Below, piece after piece: positions 1 to 11,494 of a stretch of DNA of 64,000 bases. Both the position numbers and the translations under genes were made by a program. The notes under the pieces were generated by a model, which saw nothing but the letters and a program-made list of their open reading frames with translations, searched no databases and had not been told where the DNA came from. Each line of letters opens with the position of its first letter. Positions within the stretch are counted from its first letter, which is position 1. Source of the DNA: Nymphaea colorata (Eukaryota; Streptophyta; Magnoliopsida; Nymphaeales; Nymphaeaceae). Location: the NCBI RefSeq assembly GCF_008831285.2, contig NC_045149.1, forward strand, positions 7,714,417 through 7,778,416. Direction: 5' to 3'.

Positions 1-2785
1 CAAAGTGACTGGAGAGGAGAATATCGAACTGTCTCTACTTATCTCAAACAGATTGGTACCGTTCACAGAGTTGCTTGTCCTCATGCACATCAACAAATTG
101 GCAACATAGAAAGCAAACACATGCATATAGTTGACGTTGGATTAAGATTTCTTGCACAGGCCATCTTACCCTACAAATATTGGGATTTTGCTTTTAGAAT
201 TGTTGTCTTCTTGATCAACTGTATGCCTACATGAGTTCTTAAAATGCAGTCACCATATCAAGTTTTGTTCAAAACTTCTCTGGATTATAAATTTTTAAAG
301 GTGTTTGGATGTGTCTGCTATCCATGTCTTCGTGATTTCAACTCTAACAAATTACAGTTTCACAGCAAGCAACATGTTTTCCTTGGTTACAACAGCATGC
401 ACAAATGATATATTTGCTTCGATCAAGATACGAGCAAACTCCTTATTAGTCGCCATGTGGTATTTGATGAAGGAGTATATCCCTTTAAAGCCTCGGCACC
501 GAGCTTCACCTTCACTAACTACATCTGTACCCAACGTCCCCTTAATCATTACCATGTCTTCCCAAAACCTATCACCAAATCATGCTTCAACCCAAACCGT
601 GTTACCTTCACCTATCACACCCAACCTCTCACCTCAACCACCCTCCCCTAATCCCTCTCCTTCTCCCACCATCTCTCCTACCCATGATATGCACCATGAT
701 CCTATCACAGTCCCCATTCCTCCACCACCTCCACCAATTTCCAACCCTCATAGATCTCATTCCATGCTCACTCGGTCTCAAACTGGCTCTCTCAAGCCCA
801 AAACCTATATTGTTTACAAGTATCCTCTCCCTAAAATTCATCTCACTCATCTCAACCTTGAAACTGAACCTCATACCGTGTCCCAAGCCTTGAAACATAC
901 TCAATGGGTTCATGCAATGAAAGCCGAACTTGCTGCTCTCAAAGACAATCGTACATGGACTCTTGTCCCGCCGCCTCTCTTTGCTAATATTGTTGGTTCC
1001 AAATGGGTTTTCCATATCAAATGAAAAGCTGATGATACACTTGAACGCTACAAAGCTCGCTTAGTTGCCAAGGGCTATACTCAAGAACACGATATTAACT
1101 ACTTTGAAACTTTCAGTCCAGTAGTCAAACATACCTCTATACGCGTTCTTCTCACAATTGCCCTCACCTCAAAGTGGACGATTTGCCAATTTGATGTTCA
1201 CAATACTTTCCTTCATGGTGTTCTAACTGCAGCCTCCTTGTTTTATTGATGCTCGCTTTCCTCATCATGTTTGTCAGTTGCATAAGGCCATCTACGGTTT
1301 TAAACAATCTCCTTGTGCCTAGTTTCATTGGCTTACTACCTTCTTGGTTTCACTGGGGTTTATTGGTTTTAAGGTGGATCATTCGCTCTTCATGCGGCAG
1401 CAGTAAGACTCCCAAATATATATCCTGATCTATGTTGATGACATCATTATTACTGGCACCAATAATACTATGATTCAGTCTCTTATCCATACACTTGATC
1501 AAGAGTTTGACATCAAAGACCTTAGCCTTTAACACTATTTTCTAGGCATTCAGGCAACATTCTCACCCAAATGTCTCTTTTTATCTCAAGAAAAATACAT
1601 GTTTGACCTTCTCCTAAAAGCAAATATGGTTGATGCCAAACCCCGTTCAATGCCCATGTCTACCACCATCAAGCTGTCCAAAGATGTAGGAGAGCCTTTA
1701 CGAGATCCCACTTCTTATCGGCAACTCGTTGGCACCCTCCAATATCTTACACTCACACGGCCGGATCTCTCATTTGCTGTTAACAAAGTTTGTTAATATA
1801 TGCAGCGCCCTACCATTGTTTACATGACTGCAGTCAAACGCATTTTGTGTTATGTCAAGGCAACGCTCTCTTGTGGTCATCTTTTAAAACCTGCTAGCAA
1901 CTTTCAGATTGATGCCTACATAGATGTCGACTGGGCCGAAAATATTGATGATCAAAAGTCTACTGGCAGATTTGCCATTTTTTTTGGGTTCATCTCTTGT
2001 CTCATGGTCTGCTCGCAAATAGGCTACTGTAGCTCGCTCTAGCACAGAAGCTGAATATAGGGCTCTTGCATCATGTTCCTCTGAAGTTTTATGGCTCACA
2101 TTTCTCCTCATAGAATTACACCTCACTATGCCACGTGTTCCTCATCTATGGTGTGATAACATCAGTGCCACCTCTCTCTCTGCCAATCCTGTATTTCATA
2201 ATCGAAGCAAACACATTGAGATTGACATCCATTTTGTTCGAGATCACATTGCCAAGAATCATCTCACAGTTCATTATATTCCTAGTGCTGATCAGCTGGC
2301 TGACCTTCTCACAAAACCGCTGCCTCCACCTTCTTTTGGTAACCTCTGTTTCAAGCTCAACGCTCTTTCACGCGTGTTTATCTTGAGGGGGGATAGTAAA
2401 CCAGATCATGGTATGATCAGTAGCCATGTCATCAGCTCCAAGAGAATCGCTGAAGGGAGTAACGTCTATGCAATTGGAGGAGATAATGCTGGAGGAAATA
2501 ATGCTCAGGCCCACAATATCATATCCAATATTACAGCTTAAGGAGATTATGATAATGATGATCCTAGAATAGCAACTATCTCAGAAAAGGGAAAACCGCA
2601 AGATCTTGTAAATCAATCCAATCCCTAGATATGTGGGATTGGTAAACGAAAGAAATAAGTATAAATGAAATCTCTTCTCTTGGTACAAGAGTGAGAGACC
2701 TTTCCCATCGTGGACGTAAACTAACAAGTCGAACCATGTTAAAATATTGTCTTTTCTTTTCTTACTCTCCTTCTTTTCTCTAGCA
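1..2785 (+). mobile_element. Ty1/copia retrotransposon, 3' part, decayed
   Basis: A copia-type polyprotein is read on the plus strand but broken by stops, so this is a dead copy whose 5' end lies outside the window. Domain order is integrase, reverse transcriptase, RNase H, which defines Ty1/copia rather than gypsy. Bases 1-234 read as integrase core (DWRGEY, then CPHAHQQ, then YW-DFAF) up to a TGA at 232-234. The reverse transcriptase begins near 870 with KWVFHIK followed by a TGA at 1021, then YKARLVAKGYTQE. The catalytic YVDD motif lies at 1431-1442. RNase H shows DVDWA near 1925 and ARSSTEAEYRAL at about 2032-2067, just after an in-frame TAG, and ends with LADLLTKPL near 2300. A purine tract at about 2385-2393 precedes the probable LTR. 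The reading frames are degraded and no product is expected. Confidence 0.93.
2394..2785 (+). repeat. Probable 3' LTR of the copia element
   Basis: It directly follows the polypurine tract GAGGGGGGA (about 2385-2393) that ends the copia coding region, where the 3' LTR is expected. It contains a TATA-like GTATAAATGA near 2660 and a pyrimidine-rich tail near 2750-2785. The boundaries are estimates: the canonical TG start reads TA, and the partner 5' LTR is outside the window, so the two ends cannot be compared. Confidence 0.45.
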
Positions 2786-2789
2786 TGAT

Positions 2790-4380
2790 GTTTCTAGGAG
2801 TTAATGGTTTGTGTCAAAAGATGTGTAGGAGGAAAACACACCAACTAATGGGGACGACAAGCAACTATGAAAAACCACTTGGATGATGTTGAGTGTGCCA
2901 ACAAGCAATTAAAAGGGTGTGATGATCATAAGGCTTACAACAATGATGATGATGACAACAATGTGGTTTGGTTAGCCATGGCTGCCATAGGTGCTCCAAT
3001 ATTTAGGTTTCCCTAAGGAATTGCTGGTTCCGTAGGGTTGATTTTTTTTTATAGTGGAGTCATTGTAGATTTTGCCTCCACATTGGTCTTTTTTTCCATT
3101 TATCTTCATTGGTGAGGTAGTTTTTCGAGAATTTCTCTCAAAAGATGAGTACCTATTTGTTCACCCTTAAAAGTTTTATGATGATTTGTTATTTGCTCAA
3201 AAGTTAGGTGGTTTCTTATAATTTTTCAAATGAAAAAGTCAATTTTGACAAATAAATAAGAGAATAGTTTTTCTAACCAGTAGGAGAACCACATGGAAGC
3301 CTAATTAGGTGAAGTGCTTAAGGCCTTTTAGATGATGCTATAAAAGAGAACCTAAGCCTGCCAGAATGCACTACTCATATTGTTAGGAAAATAAACAGCT
3401 CCCATGTACAAGGACACAAGGATCAAACAAACCAAAAGAAGGAAGGCAAAAAGAAAAAACTAGGCAGAGCAATCTTCTCATGCTTATCATGTTGTCACCA
3501 GATTAGATATTTTCCTTCATTTCTATTGTAACTACACTTATGGACAAGCTTTTTCTTCTTATGCTAAAATTCTAATAAAAAGTTTAGGAGGCATGTATAT
3601 TCTTTGTAGTATCCACAATATCTATAAAAGAAATTGGGTAATATACTCTCAAATGCAGTAACTTGGTCTTGCCAAAAACAGTTCTTTTCACATTTTCAGC
3701 TTCTTATTTGATTAGACAATCACATTAAAACAGTGTGTCCATGTTTGATTACAATAAAAAAGTTAGATATAATAGTGAAATTCACATGTTTATTTTCGTT
3801 GAAAGCCAATTCAGATAACATGAGTGTGGTTACAAAGACCTTGAAGTTGATTGCATGGAGATCCTTGCTAAGACTTCTCAATTTAGATATAAAAAAGCAA
3901 TTGCAAAAACAATGCAAAGGAAAGAATGAAAGAACACAATGTCCTAAACCATAACTGTTGTATAGACTTGAGCACAATAACTTCCAAACACTGCATACAA
4001 AAAGGAGCTTTTGGTGATCGGAACACATGGTATTTCATCAGCTACTTCATCAAGAGGAGGCATATATACTACTTCATCCCCATTACCTGAGCACTTTATA
4101 CTCCACCAGCAAGGCCAATTGTGGACCACACCCAACAGTAAGGGAATTGTTTTGGGAACCACCCAAGTAGAGGGATGCATAGTTATTAGAGTGAAAAGTA
4201 GGAATGCAGAACGAGCGAGTTGAGCTAGAGCTCCACTTAAGTTACATATTGTGCGACTGAAGCCCGACCCATTTAACCTCATGTCACTTGATTCATATAT
4301 ATTTTTTTCTTTAAATGATAATGAAACCCAAAAAAGGGTATCAAAATTCATCAAAATTACCAATACATGCCTGAAAATTA
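2790..4380. other. Intergenic, no gene recognised
   Basis: AT-rich unique-looking DNA with only short unsupported open frames. The 102-aa and 146-aa minus-strand frames here match no family I recognise and lack coding-like composition. Homopolymer runs and ATGATG-rich sequence occur near 2930-2965. Confidence 0.6.
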
Positions 4381-4384
4381 ACAA

Positions 4385-4542
4385 ACATAGAAGACATGAG
4401 CTGAGTCAAGCTCATATAACTTGAATTCGACTCATTTATAACTCGAGCTTTTACTCAATCTCAAGGTCAACTCTTTTATTAACGGAGTCAAGCATAGTCA
4501 AGTTTGAGTCGAGCCCAAGTCGAATCATTGTACATCCCTAGT
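4385..4542. repeat. Fragment of CTCGAG-rich hAT-type MITE
   Basis: Repeated GAGTC/CTCGAG-type words, as in the complete element at 6971-7366, end in TGTACATCCCTA. This resembles the terminal TGTTCACCCCTA of that element. Only one end is visible; the other is lost or diverged. Confidence 0.5.
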
Positions 4543-4560
4543 GAAAAGTGTTAAGGATAT

Positions 4561-4684
4561 GACTTTGAAAGAAACTACCCAAAAGGATAAAGCTAAGAAA
4601 GTTAAGAACAATAATAGCGGATATGGCTTTGAAAGAAACTACCCAGAAGGATAAAGCTAAGAAAGTTAAGAACAATAATAGCAG
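4561..4684. repeat. Tandem duplication, 64-bp unit
   Basis: Two adjacent copies with a period of 64 bp, the first starting GACTTTGAAAGAAACTACCC and the second GGCTTTGAAAGAAACTACCC. They differ at only a few positions, so the duplication is recent compared with the neighbouring transposon relics. Confidence 0.85.
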
Positions 4685-4884
4685 TGAAAGCGTTAAGGCA
4701 GATGGCAACAATAATCATGGAAGTAAATGAACCATGGTAGGTGGCAATGATAATAATGGAACATCTGTTTTCATACCCTTATGTAATCCTTTTGTTGAGG
4801 AGATAATGCTGGAAAACATTGGAATGCATCTCTTCCTTGTACCTATTTTAATGGCATCAAGTAGAACCTCTCTGTGTGAGAGTG

Positions 4885-6779
4885 AAAACAATTTTTGTGG
4901 ACACAGGTGAGCTATCACCAAACCAAGTTATCTTCATTGTCATCCTTTGTTTTCATGGTACCAAAGTTCTCTCTTGGAGAAATGGTGACAAGTTTTTCTT
5001 CCACCACAAATACCCTTACCAATTCAACCTAAATGTGGCAAATTTTATTTTTGTGAAGCTGACCCACAAGAACTTCCGTTTGTGGTCGATTGCCAGATAA
5101 GGAGATCACCCAAAAGAATGCCAAGGGGAGAGATGTCAATGTTTCAAATCCAGACTTTGAAGCATGGAAGAAATCTGATACCTTCTATGTGGCTGAACAA
5201 TAGGTAAACTCTTTGAAGAGGTACTCGGTTTACTCGTTCACTTGCAAAACTGCTGTGGAGGTCTGGAATGCCTAGATAGTGCCTTTTGCTAAAGACACCC
5301 AAGAATGAGAGTTTCTGTTGATGCAAAAATTACAGACTTTAGAAAAAGAAATCTGCCCATGCAAAAATATATTACTGGTTTTAAAAATATATGTGACAAA
5401 CTACGTGCCATTGAAAACCACTTACTGATCGGAATAAAACATCATGGTGATTCAATGGACTTAGGTCAAGCCACCGACACTTCACGTACTAATGTGATGT
5501 CACAACTACAAGGTCATGAGACCATGCAACGACATCATATTTCTGAAGAAGAAGAAGGAACAAATCAACACACGCCCTTTGCTACTCAATAGTCACCAAA
5601 AGAATAAACAATACAATAATAAGAAGCAGTTTAACTCCTCGTAGAAGAAGGTTTACACCAGCTGGTCAGTCATGAAGCAGAGGTAACTAAAATTAGGGGC
5701 AATCTAGCACACAAAATAAAAATCAGAAAAGTAATGGTCAAGTCAACAAGAATAAGAAAATTGTGTTGAATCAGTAGGCTTCGCAACCACAGTGCAAGCA
5801 AGTGTTGGTACAAATTCAACCAAGTGCAAAGCAGATGATATTCCAAAGGCTCTAGTGGCACTATCCATCTAAAAAAATCAAGATGAAGCTTGGTATCCAG
5901 ATACCGATGCTTCGTTGCATGTCATCAATGTTTCAGGTTACCTCTATCATGCTTCTCCTTATAATGGACCAGAAAAGATAATGGTGGGTAATGGTGATGG
6001 TTAAATATTTTCCATATTGGATCAACTAGTATTAAATCTGGCAGAGTGCAAATTAAATTAGATAATGTGTTGGTGGTCCTTGATATAAAAAAATATTTAT
6101 TTCAGTCAGCCAGTTGACTTCTGAAATGTATTTTGTCTTTCAATTTGTTGATCATGGCTTTGTAGTTAAGGACAAGGAGTGATAGAGAGTAGTGGCAACA
6201 AGATTGGGTGACCTCTATGAATTGGATACAGAACAACCTTCTCATTGGCAGATTTTCTTCTCAAATAGGTTCAAGTTGGTGCCCCATGTAGTATGGCATG
6301 GATGACTTGGTCATCCACATGATCGAGTCATTGATTTCCCATCTAAAGAAAAGGTTGTTTCAACAAGTTGTTTTGAAAATTATAAGTATGCTTGAAAATA
6401 ATAAGTATGCTTGTGTTAGTTGTCAGATGGGCAAGATGAACTGTTTACTGTTTTTACATGTTCTAGAGCATTGTCAAGAACCATTTAATAAAGTTCACTA
6501 TGATTTATGGGGGCCAGCACCAGTTGTGTCCGTTCATAAATTAAAATTTTATGTTGCGATGGTTGATGAATGCATTAGGTTCTCTTGATTCTACCCACTG
6601 AAACATAAATCTAAGTTAAGCCAAGTTTGCAAATTATTTCATAAAAATGGTGCAAAATTAATTTCAACGACCCATTAAGATATTCCAACTGGATGAAGGA
6701 GCGGAGTTTAACAATAGTGATCTTGTCACCTATCTTGCTAAGAATGATATTCAACACTTTAAAGCAATGCTTGTGCTTG

Positions 6780-6800
<21 letters not shown>
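4885..6800 (+). mobile_element. Second Ty1/copia element, gag to integrase, truncated
   Basis: A degraded copia polyprotein on the plus strand with several frameshifts and stops. Gag begins near 4900 (FVKLTHKNFRLW near 5050), then changes frame into NPDFEAWKKSD near 5148, the usual plant copia gag pattern. A zinc-knuckle remnant, CWYKF, lies near 5803-5817. The protease region near 5888 reads WYPDTDAS, so the usual D-T/S-G active triplet is altered. The integrase zinc-binding region has WHG-stop-LGHPH near 6295 and CVSCQMGK near 6411-6434. The core carries HYDLWGP near 6500 and LDEGAEF near 6690. Coding similarity stops near 6770 at a CT/CA microsatellite. Reverse transcriptase, RNase H and LTRs are not seen. 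It is a different lineage from the element at 1-2785. Confidence 0.88.
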
Positions 6801-6810
<10 letters not shown>

Positions 6811-6811
6811 T
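6779..6811. repeat. (CT)n(CA)n microsatellite
   Basis: A CT run followed directly by a CA run. It marks the point where the copia integrase reading is lost. Confidence 0.9.
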
Positions 6812-6970
6812 AGCTGTCCTAGAACTGATTTCAGTTGTTGACCACGAACATTGACAGCCGCTCTATCTAATAAACAGATTTAATGCTTGGGCCTCAGCAT
6901 TGAACTCAATAACTAGGTGCCAAATGACTAAAATACACCAGCGATAAAGAGGTGACCATGCCCCTACAAG

Positions 6971-7366
6971 TAGGGGTGAACATGAGCCGAGTCGAGACCG
7001 AGTTCAGTCAGCTCGAGCTGGGTTCAACTAATGAAACCTTGAACTTGACTCGACTCGAGCTCGAGAATAGCTTGACGGAAGCAGCTCGAGCTTGACTAGG
7101 CAGTTACTTGTTAAACTCAAGCTTGACTAGATTACGGTCGGCAAACTCGTTGATAATCTTTACGTGTTGAGCTCGAGCTCGACTCAATTAAGGCTCGAGC
7201 TTGACTCGGCAGTTATGTGTTGAGCTCGAACTCAACTCGATTATTTGAACGAGTCGACTCATCAACTCGAGCTTGACTCATTAAGCAAATGACTTGGCTT
7301 GAACTCATTCTTGAATCGAGCTTTAACGAGTCGAGCTTGAGTAGCTCGACTTGTTGTTCACCCCTA
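6971..7366. mobile_element. hAT-type MITE, complete, 396 bp
   Basis: The ends are perfect 12-bp inverted repeats: TAGGGGTGAACA at 6971-6982 and TGTTCACCCCTA at 7355-7366. They are flanked by CCTACAAG (6963-6970) and TCTACAAG (7367-7374), an 8-bp duplication with one mismatch. TAGGGGTG-type termini and 8-bp duplications are characteristic of hAT transposons. The interior is built almost wholly from GAGCTCGAGCTCGACTC-like words in both orientations and has no transposase frame, so it is non-autonomous. Confidence 0.88.
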
Positions 7367-7379
7367 TCTACAAGGTCAA

Positions 7380-8960
7380 ACATAGAAAGGTGAAAAGAAT
7401 TACCTTTCCAAAAAGACAAAAAAAGTCCCCTAGTGAATTTTTTTTTTGGGTTGGGGGGTGGTGTTGGTTGGCTTGTAAGAGTCCACCACTGGTTTCAGCG
7501 GTCAACCCAAACAACCCGGACATTGACCACACTCAAGCCTCTTTTTTTCATGTCTTTCTAAGATACAGACTTTGTTTAATCACCCATTGAATGTTGTCTA
7601 ACCAAATTAAACTTTCTTTGGGCAAGTTCCATAAGAGGAATCTCACCTGTGGAAAGTGAGTTCGTAAGGATGAAATTCAAAGAACTTCTGGGACCTACAT
7701 AAGTAGTGGAACATCTTCTTGATACCACGATAAGGCCACTGAAAAAGAATCTCCACACCTGAAGGAGAACAATATCAATCTTCTTTTTGTTGAAACAATA
7801 ATACTATTAAGCCGAAAAATTAAAGATGGAATTTTTCTTTAAACAAAAATTAATTGTAAAAATCGGTTGTTCTAATTGTTTAACTTAAAAAGTAGTTGCC
7901 TTTTACTTGATTGAGAAACAGAACATCACTTGATCAGGAGGGTTCGTTTGTTTACAGAGAAAGAGGACCTATACAAAAGCAAGATACAACCTCCAACCTT
8001 TTACGTTTTTGAAAGTATCCTAAGTTTATCTTTCAAGATTTCTTTTCATATTCTAAGATGCAAATATGGAAGCTAGGAAAAACAGCTTTTTTCCTAGCTC
8101 TACATGAATGGGATTACAACCATAGAACCTTGACTGGATCCAAATCCAAACCAAATTTTGAGTTAGATCATCATCATGCTCAAAGTTCTTTTCCTTAATT
8201 TCTTTCAATCATGGCATCATGGAATTTCCAGTTATAGAACTCCTAACCAAATTTAGGGTTTGCCTGTTTGAATCTTGAATACAAGTTTCTCTCATCACGT
8301 TTCAAGGATTGTGAGAGAATGTGAAATGCTATTAAGCTGTGGAGAAATTACTGCCAAGTAATTAGCATTGGGTAATCATATTCAACTTTTATATATATCA
8401 GGGTAATCAGGGTTAGTACATGTGTCATACATTCTATAACTCATAAGTAAGTTGTAAGTTTGTTCCCAAAAAAGACTTGGTGGTGCATTTTAGGAAATCA
8501 AAATTTGCCTTGGACAAAGAAGTAATTCTTCAGAGAAAAAGGAAAAAAAAATTAGGTTTGCAATTTTTCGTTTCTCAAAAGGCTCCAAAATCAAAATTCA
8601 AGTTTCCATTGATTGATGTTCTCTGTCCAACTTTTCATTATTATCTGATAAAGTACTTCCAAAACTATCCTGTTTAACCACATGGGAACTAAGCGCTCAC
8701 AATAACCACCGCTAAAGCTCTTTACCGGCAACCCACCATCAGTAGAGCTGACCTATGGCAGCAGAGAAAGGCATGATGAAATGCTCATCCCTGTGCCTCT
8801 GTGTGTGTGGGGGAGGGTGGTAAATCATAACAGGCCTGCCTAGATATGGTATCTCAACAAATGCATGCTAACAGGTAAAATGGTTTTGAATGAAGATCTG
8901 CTAATGGTCAATTATTAGGTAAACCAACAGCTCATAAGAGGAGATATACCCTATTAAATG
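7380..8960. other. Intergenic, no gene recognised
   Basis: No frame here resembles a known family. A T9/G-rich segment lies at about 7440-7470 and a GT/GGGA stretch near 8795-8820. The frames of 60-80 codons have no support. Confidence 0.55.
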
Positions 8961-8968
8961 ATACTTAA

Positions 8969-9131
8969 GGGGTAGTTTGTGATCACAAACATTTTATGAT
9001 TGTCTCATGAATCTGACCCAAAGATTGGAGCAGGTTCATGAAACAATAGTTCTAATGTCCGATGAACCTACCCCAATCTCTTGCACAAATTCATGGGATA
9101 CTCTCAAAACGTCTTTGCCGTCAACCGCACC
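8969..9131. mobile_element. Tourist-like (PIF/Harbinger) MITE
   Basis: Starts GGGGTAGTTTGTGATCAC and ends with GTCAACCGCACC, flanked on both sides by TAA (8966-8968 and 9132-9134). A 3-bp TWA target duplication is the hallmark of PIF/Harbinger. The terminal repeats are weak, but the interior has the CAAAGATTGG-AGCAGGTTCATG core seen in copies at 10.83, 14.43, 17.14 and 58.16 kb. Confidence 0.6.
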
Positions 9132-9380
9132 TAATTGTCTTGCTGCAGGCTTTAGAAATGTGTATCTGTATGTTCCAATTCTAGGAAATGTTACTCATAG
9201 CTCTCAGTTTATTGGGGAGAAATTGAAAATATGCAAGAAGAAATCTCTATTGAGAAAGAGTACTCTCACATGTACTATAGATGGTAGACCTAACCAAGAA
9301 GAGAGCAGGCGTAGCTCTAGTACTTCAAGCGGTACTGATGCACGGTTTGATGATTGGGAGATCAACATCAAATTGTGCTC

Positions 9381-9433
9381 CTGAAGGAAAACTAAATTAG
9401 AGAGAACCTGAAGGAAAACTAAATTAGAGAGAC
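9381..9433. repeat. Tandem duplication, 27-bp unit
   Basis: Two consecutive near-identical copies of a unit beginning CTGAAGGAAAACTAAATTAG. Confidence 0.85.
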
Positions 9434-9520
9434 TATGTCATTCTCGATCTGGAGATGGGGAAGTGGAAGAATGTTTGCTGGGCTTAATAGTAGGTCGAGA
9501 TCATAGCCGCTTCCAGGGCC

Positions 9521-9967
9521 AAGGATTTCAATCTATTCGATTTGGATCCTATATCCGACTGAACTTCTCTAAAAAATCGGATATAGAAAATAAAAGTTCA
9601 TTTGATTAAGAAATTGGACCACATTGGGATTTAAGAAATGACATCTGATCAGATTCTGATATACATAAATATCTGATCGGATTCCGATCAAATTTAGTTT
9701 TAAGTAAATATACTATATCCAATGCCCTTACGTTTTTTGAAAGTCAACCAGATTTGGCTTAAATTTTGGATTCAAATTTGGATAAATTGAAAAATCAGGT
9801 TTAGATCAGATTTAGTTTGTGAAATCAGATTTCAAATTCAGATTTGGTTATGACTTTTCTTTTTATTCGTATTTGAATCAAAATTCAAATCTGAACATGT
9901 GAACATCCGAAAAAGTGAATATAGTTAAGAATACATCTTATTCAAATTTGATCTGCTGACATCCCTA
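9521..9967. repeat. ATCCGATC-type repeat, hAT-like ends
   Basis: An interspersed element rich in GATCGGATT/AATCCGATC words. The right end reads GATCTGCTGACATCCCTA, whose complement starts TAGGGATGTCAG. The left end AAGGATTTCAATC is a poor inverted match. A related copy lies at 30112-30473, ending GATCTATTGAGATTCCTA. No coding capacity. The hAT assignment rests only on the TAGGGATG-like terminus. Confidence 0.55.
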
Positions 9968-9969
9968 AC

Positions 9970-10825
9970 CAAGACCGAAGCGGTAGAGATGGGGCGGAAA
10001 CACTGGAGCTGCTACCAGCTGGTGCTGTTTGTGGTGGCCGTGCACTGGTAGGGGCTTCCACCTGCAAAACAGGAGGATGGCAGAGGAGATGAGATAGAGT
10101 GCTCAAGCATAGCAGTAAGTGTATTCTTCTCCAAAATGAAAACACTAGAATGAGAGAATGGGTCCATCAGGTAATTGGATCTCTGTCATTAACATTGCTC
10201 CATATCGAAACCGCTGATACATGCTTTATTTTCTTTAATTTGAATTTCTAAAATCAATTAAAAATATTTTAATTTTTCTAAACTCATAAAACTGAAAAAC
10301 AAGGTGAGACAGCCTGATGTGCAATGATATATGCTTGAGCAAACTGACACAACCTTGATCATACCATTTTTTATAACATGAAGTTTAAAGTACTCACAGA
10401 CTTATATAAAAGTGCAAGAATGGGTGCATGTGTCCCATCAAGTAGAGAGAGAGAGAGAGAGAGAGAGAACTGATTCTTATAGAAGACAATTTTCAAGTTG
10501 ATTGAGGAGGCTTCCAAATATCAAAAAGAATCATCTCATATCAAGATAATGCAATCTTATCATTCCTTCCTTCTACTATTATCAAGTATTTTATTGTCAC
10601 TTATATTGTTATGACTTAATCATAAATGATCATTCTGATTCAGTGTCATGATCAAAGCCTTGAAGACCATTGAAACTTGATGGCTTGAAATATGTGTTCC
10701 TTTAGTTAAGTAACAAAAAAGTAACTGCGCCCATTTGATTAAAAAAGACATTTCATCCTTGGAGAAAGCACCATTAAACACGACCCATCATAAGAGTGAA
10801 ACATGTGAAACAGCTTGCATGTGCT
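9970..10825. other. Intergenic with an (AG)n tract
   Basis: No gene recognised. An (AG)n microsatellite lies at about 10445-10468. A short GC-richer patch at 9975-10090 encodes nothing I recognise. Confidence 0.55.
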
Positions 10826-10830
10826 TTTAA

Positions 10831-10981
10831 GAGTATGTTTGATAAATTATGAGTGTTCCATGAGTTGTCCTAAAGATTGGGGCAGATTCATAAGCTAGTT
10901 TTAATGTTCAATAAATATGCTCCAATCTTTGAGTTAGATTCATAGAACACTGATAGAGTGTTTCAACTGCCGAACTACTCC
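10831..10981. mobile_element. Tourist-like (PIF/Harbinger) MITE, left of a stacked pair
   Basis: Left end GAGTATGTTTGATA and right end GCCGAACTACTCC (complement GGAGTAGTTCGGC) form imperfect inverted repeats. TAA flanks both sides (10828-10830 and 10982-10984). The interior carries the AAAGATTGGGGCAGATTCAT core of this family. No coding capacity. Confidence 0.65.
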
Positions 10982-10984
10982 TAA

Positions 10985-11188
10985 AGCATATATCAAGAAA
11001 CACTATGTTTTTGTTCTTAAAAACATAATCCAATTATGTTCAGTGTCTGTTTGTTGGATCAAAATGCAGCATTCATTATGAAACCATGCTTCTTGCAAGA
11101 AGAGATGGTATTGGGGAATATGATATTGCTCTATAATTATAACATCCATGTGTTCTAAGAACACAATGTTCACTTGACAAATGCCCTC
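10985..11188. mobile_element. PIF-like MITE, right of a stacked pair
   Basis: Starts AGCATATATCAAGAAACAC and ends with CACTTGACAAATGCCCTC, whose complement GAGGGCATTTGTCAAGTG matches the left end imperfectly. It is flanked by TAA at 11189-11191 and, on the left, by the same TAA (10982-10984) that bounds the preceding MITE. Confidence 0.55.
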
Positions 11189-11494
11189 TAAGATTAGGTG
11201 GATCTCTGAACTTGGGTTGGATAGGTGCATGTTGCGTCCAATTTAAGATGCTTATGAAGCAAAAGCTTTAAAAAATACGTTGTGCTTCTAGAGAAATAGA
11301 CCGAGTATAATGACATTCAAACAAGTGTTTGTAAAGTAAGTATACTGACTGTCTTAATCTCACATATATTTTATCATACAACACTCTTGGTTTAATTAGA
11401 CTAGACAAACATGCATAAATACAACCCAATGTGTTCATCAAGTTTCTTTCAATTTTTTTTTAATTTCGTATATATTTTCAACCACACAATAAGA

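Noticed and set aside
305..1024. 239-codon plus-strand frame as a separate gene
   Set aside because: Its first half is out of the copia frame and its C-terminal part is copia reverse transcriptase start; it is part of a decayed retrotransposon.
9007..9384. 125-codon plus-strand frame
   Set aside because: It begins inside a Tourist-like MITE and has no similarity I recognise.
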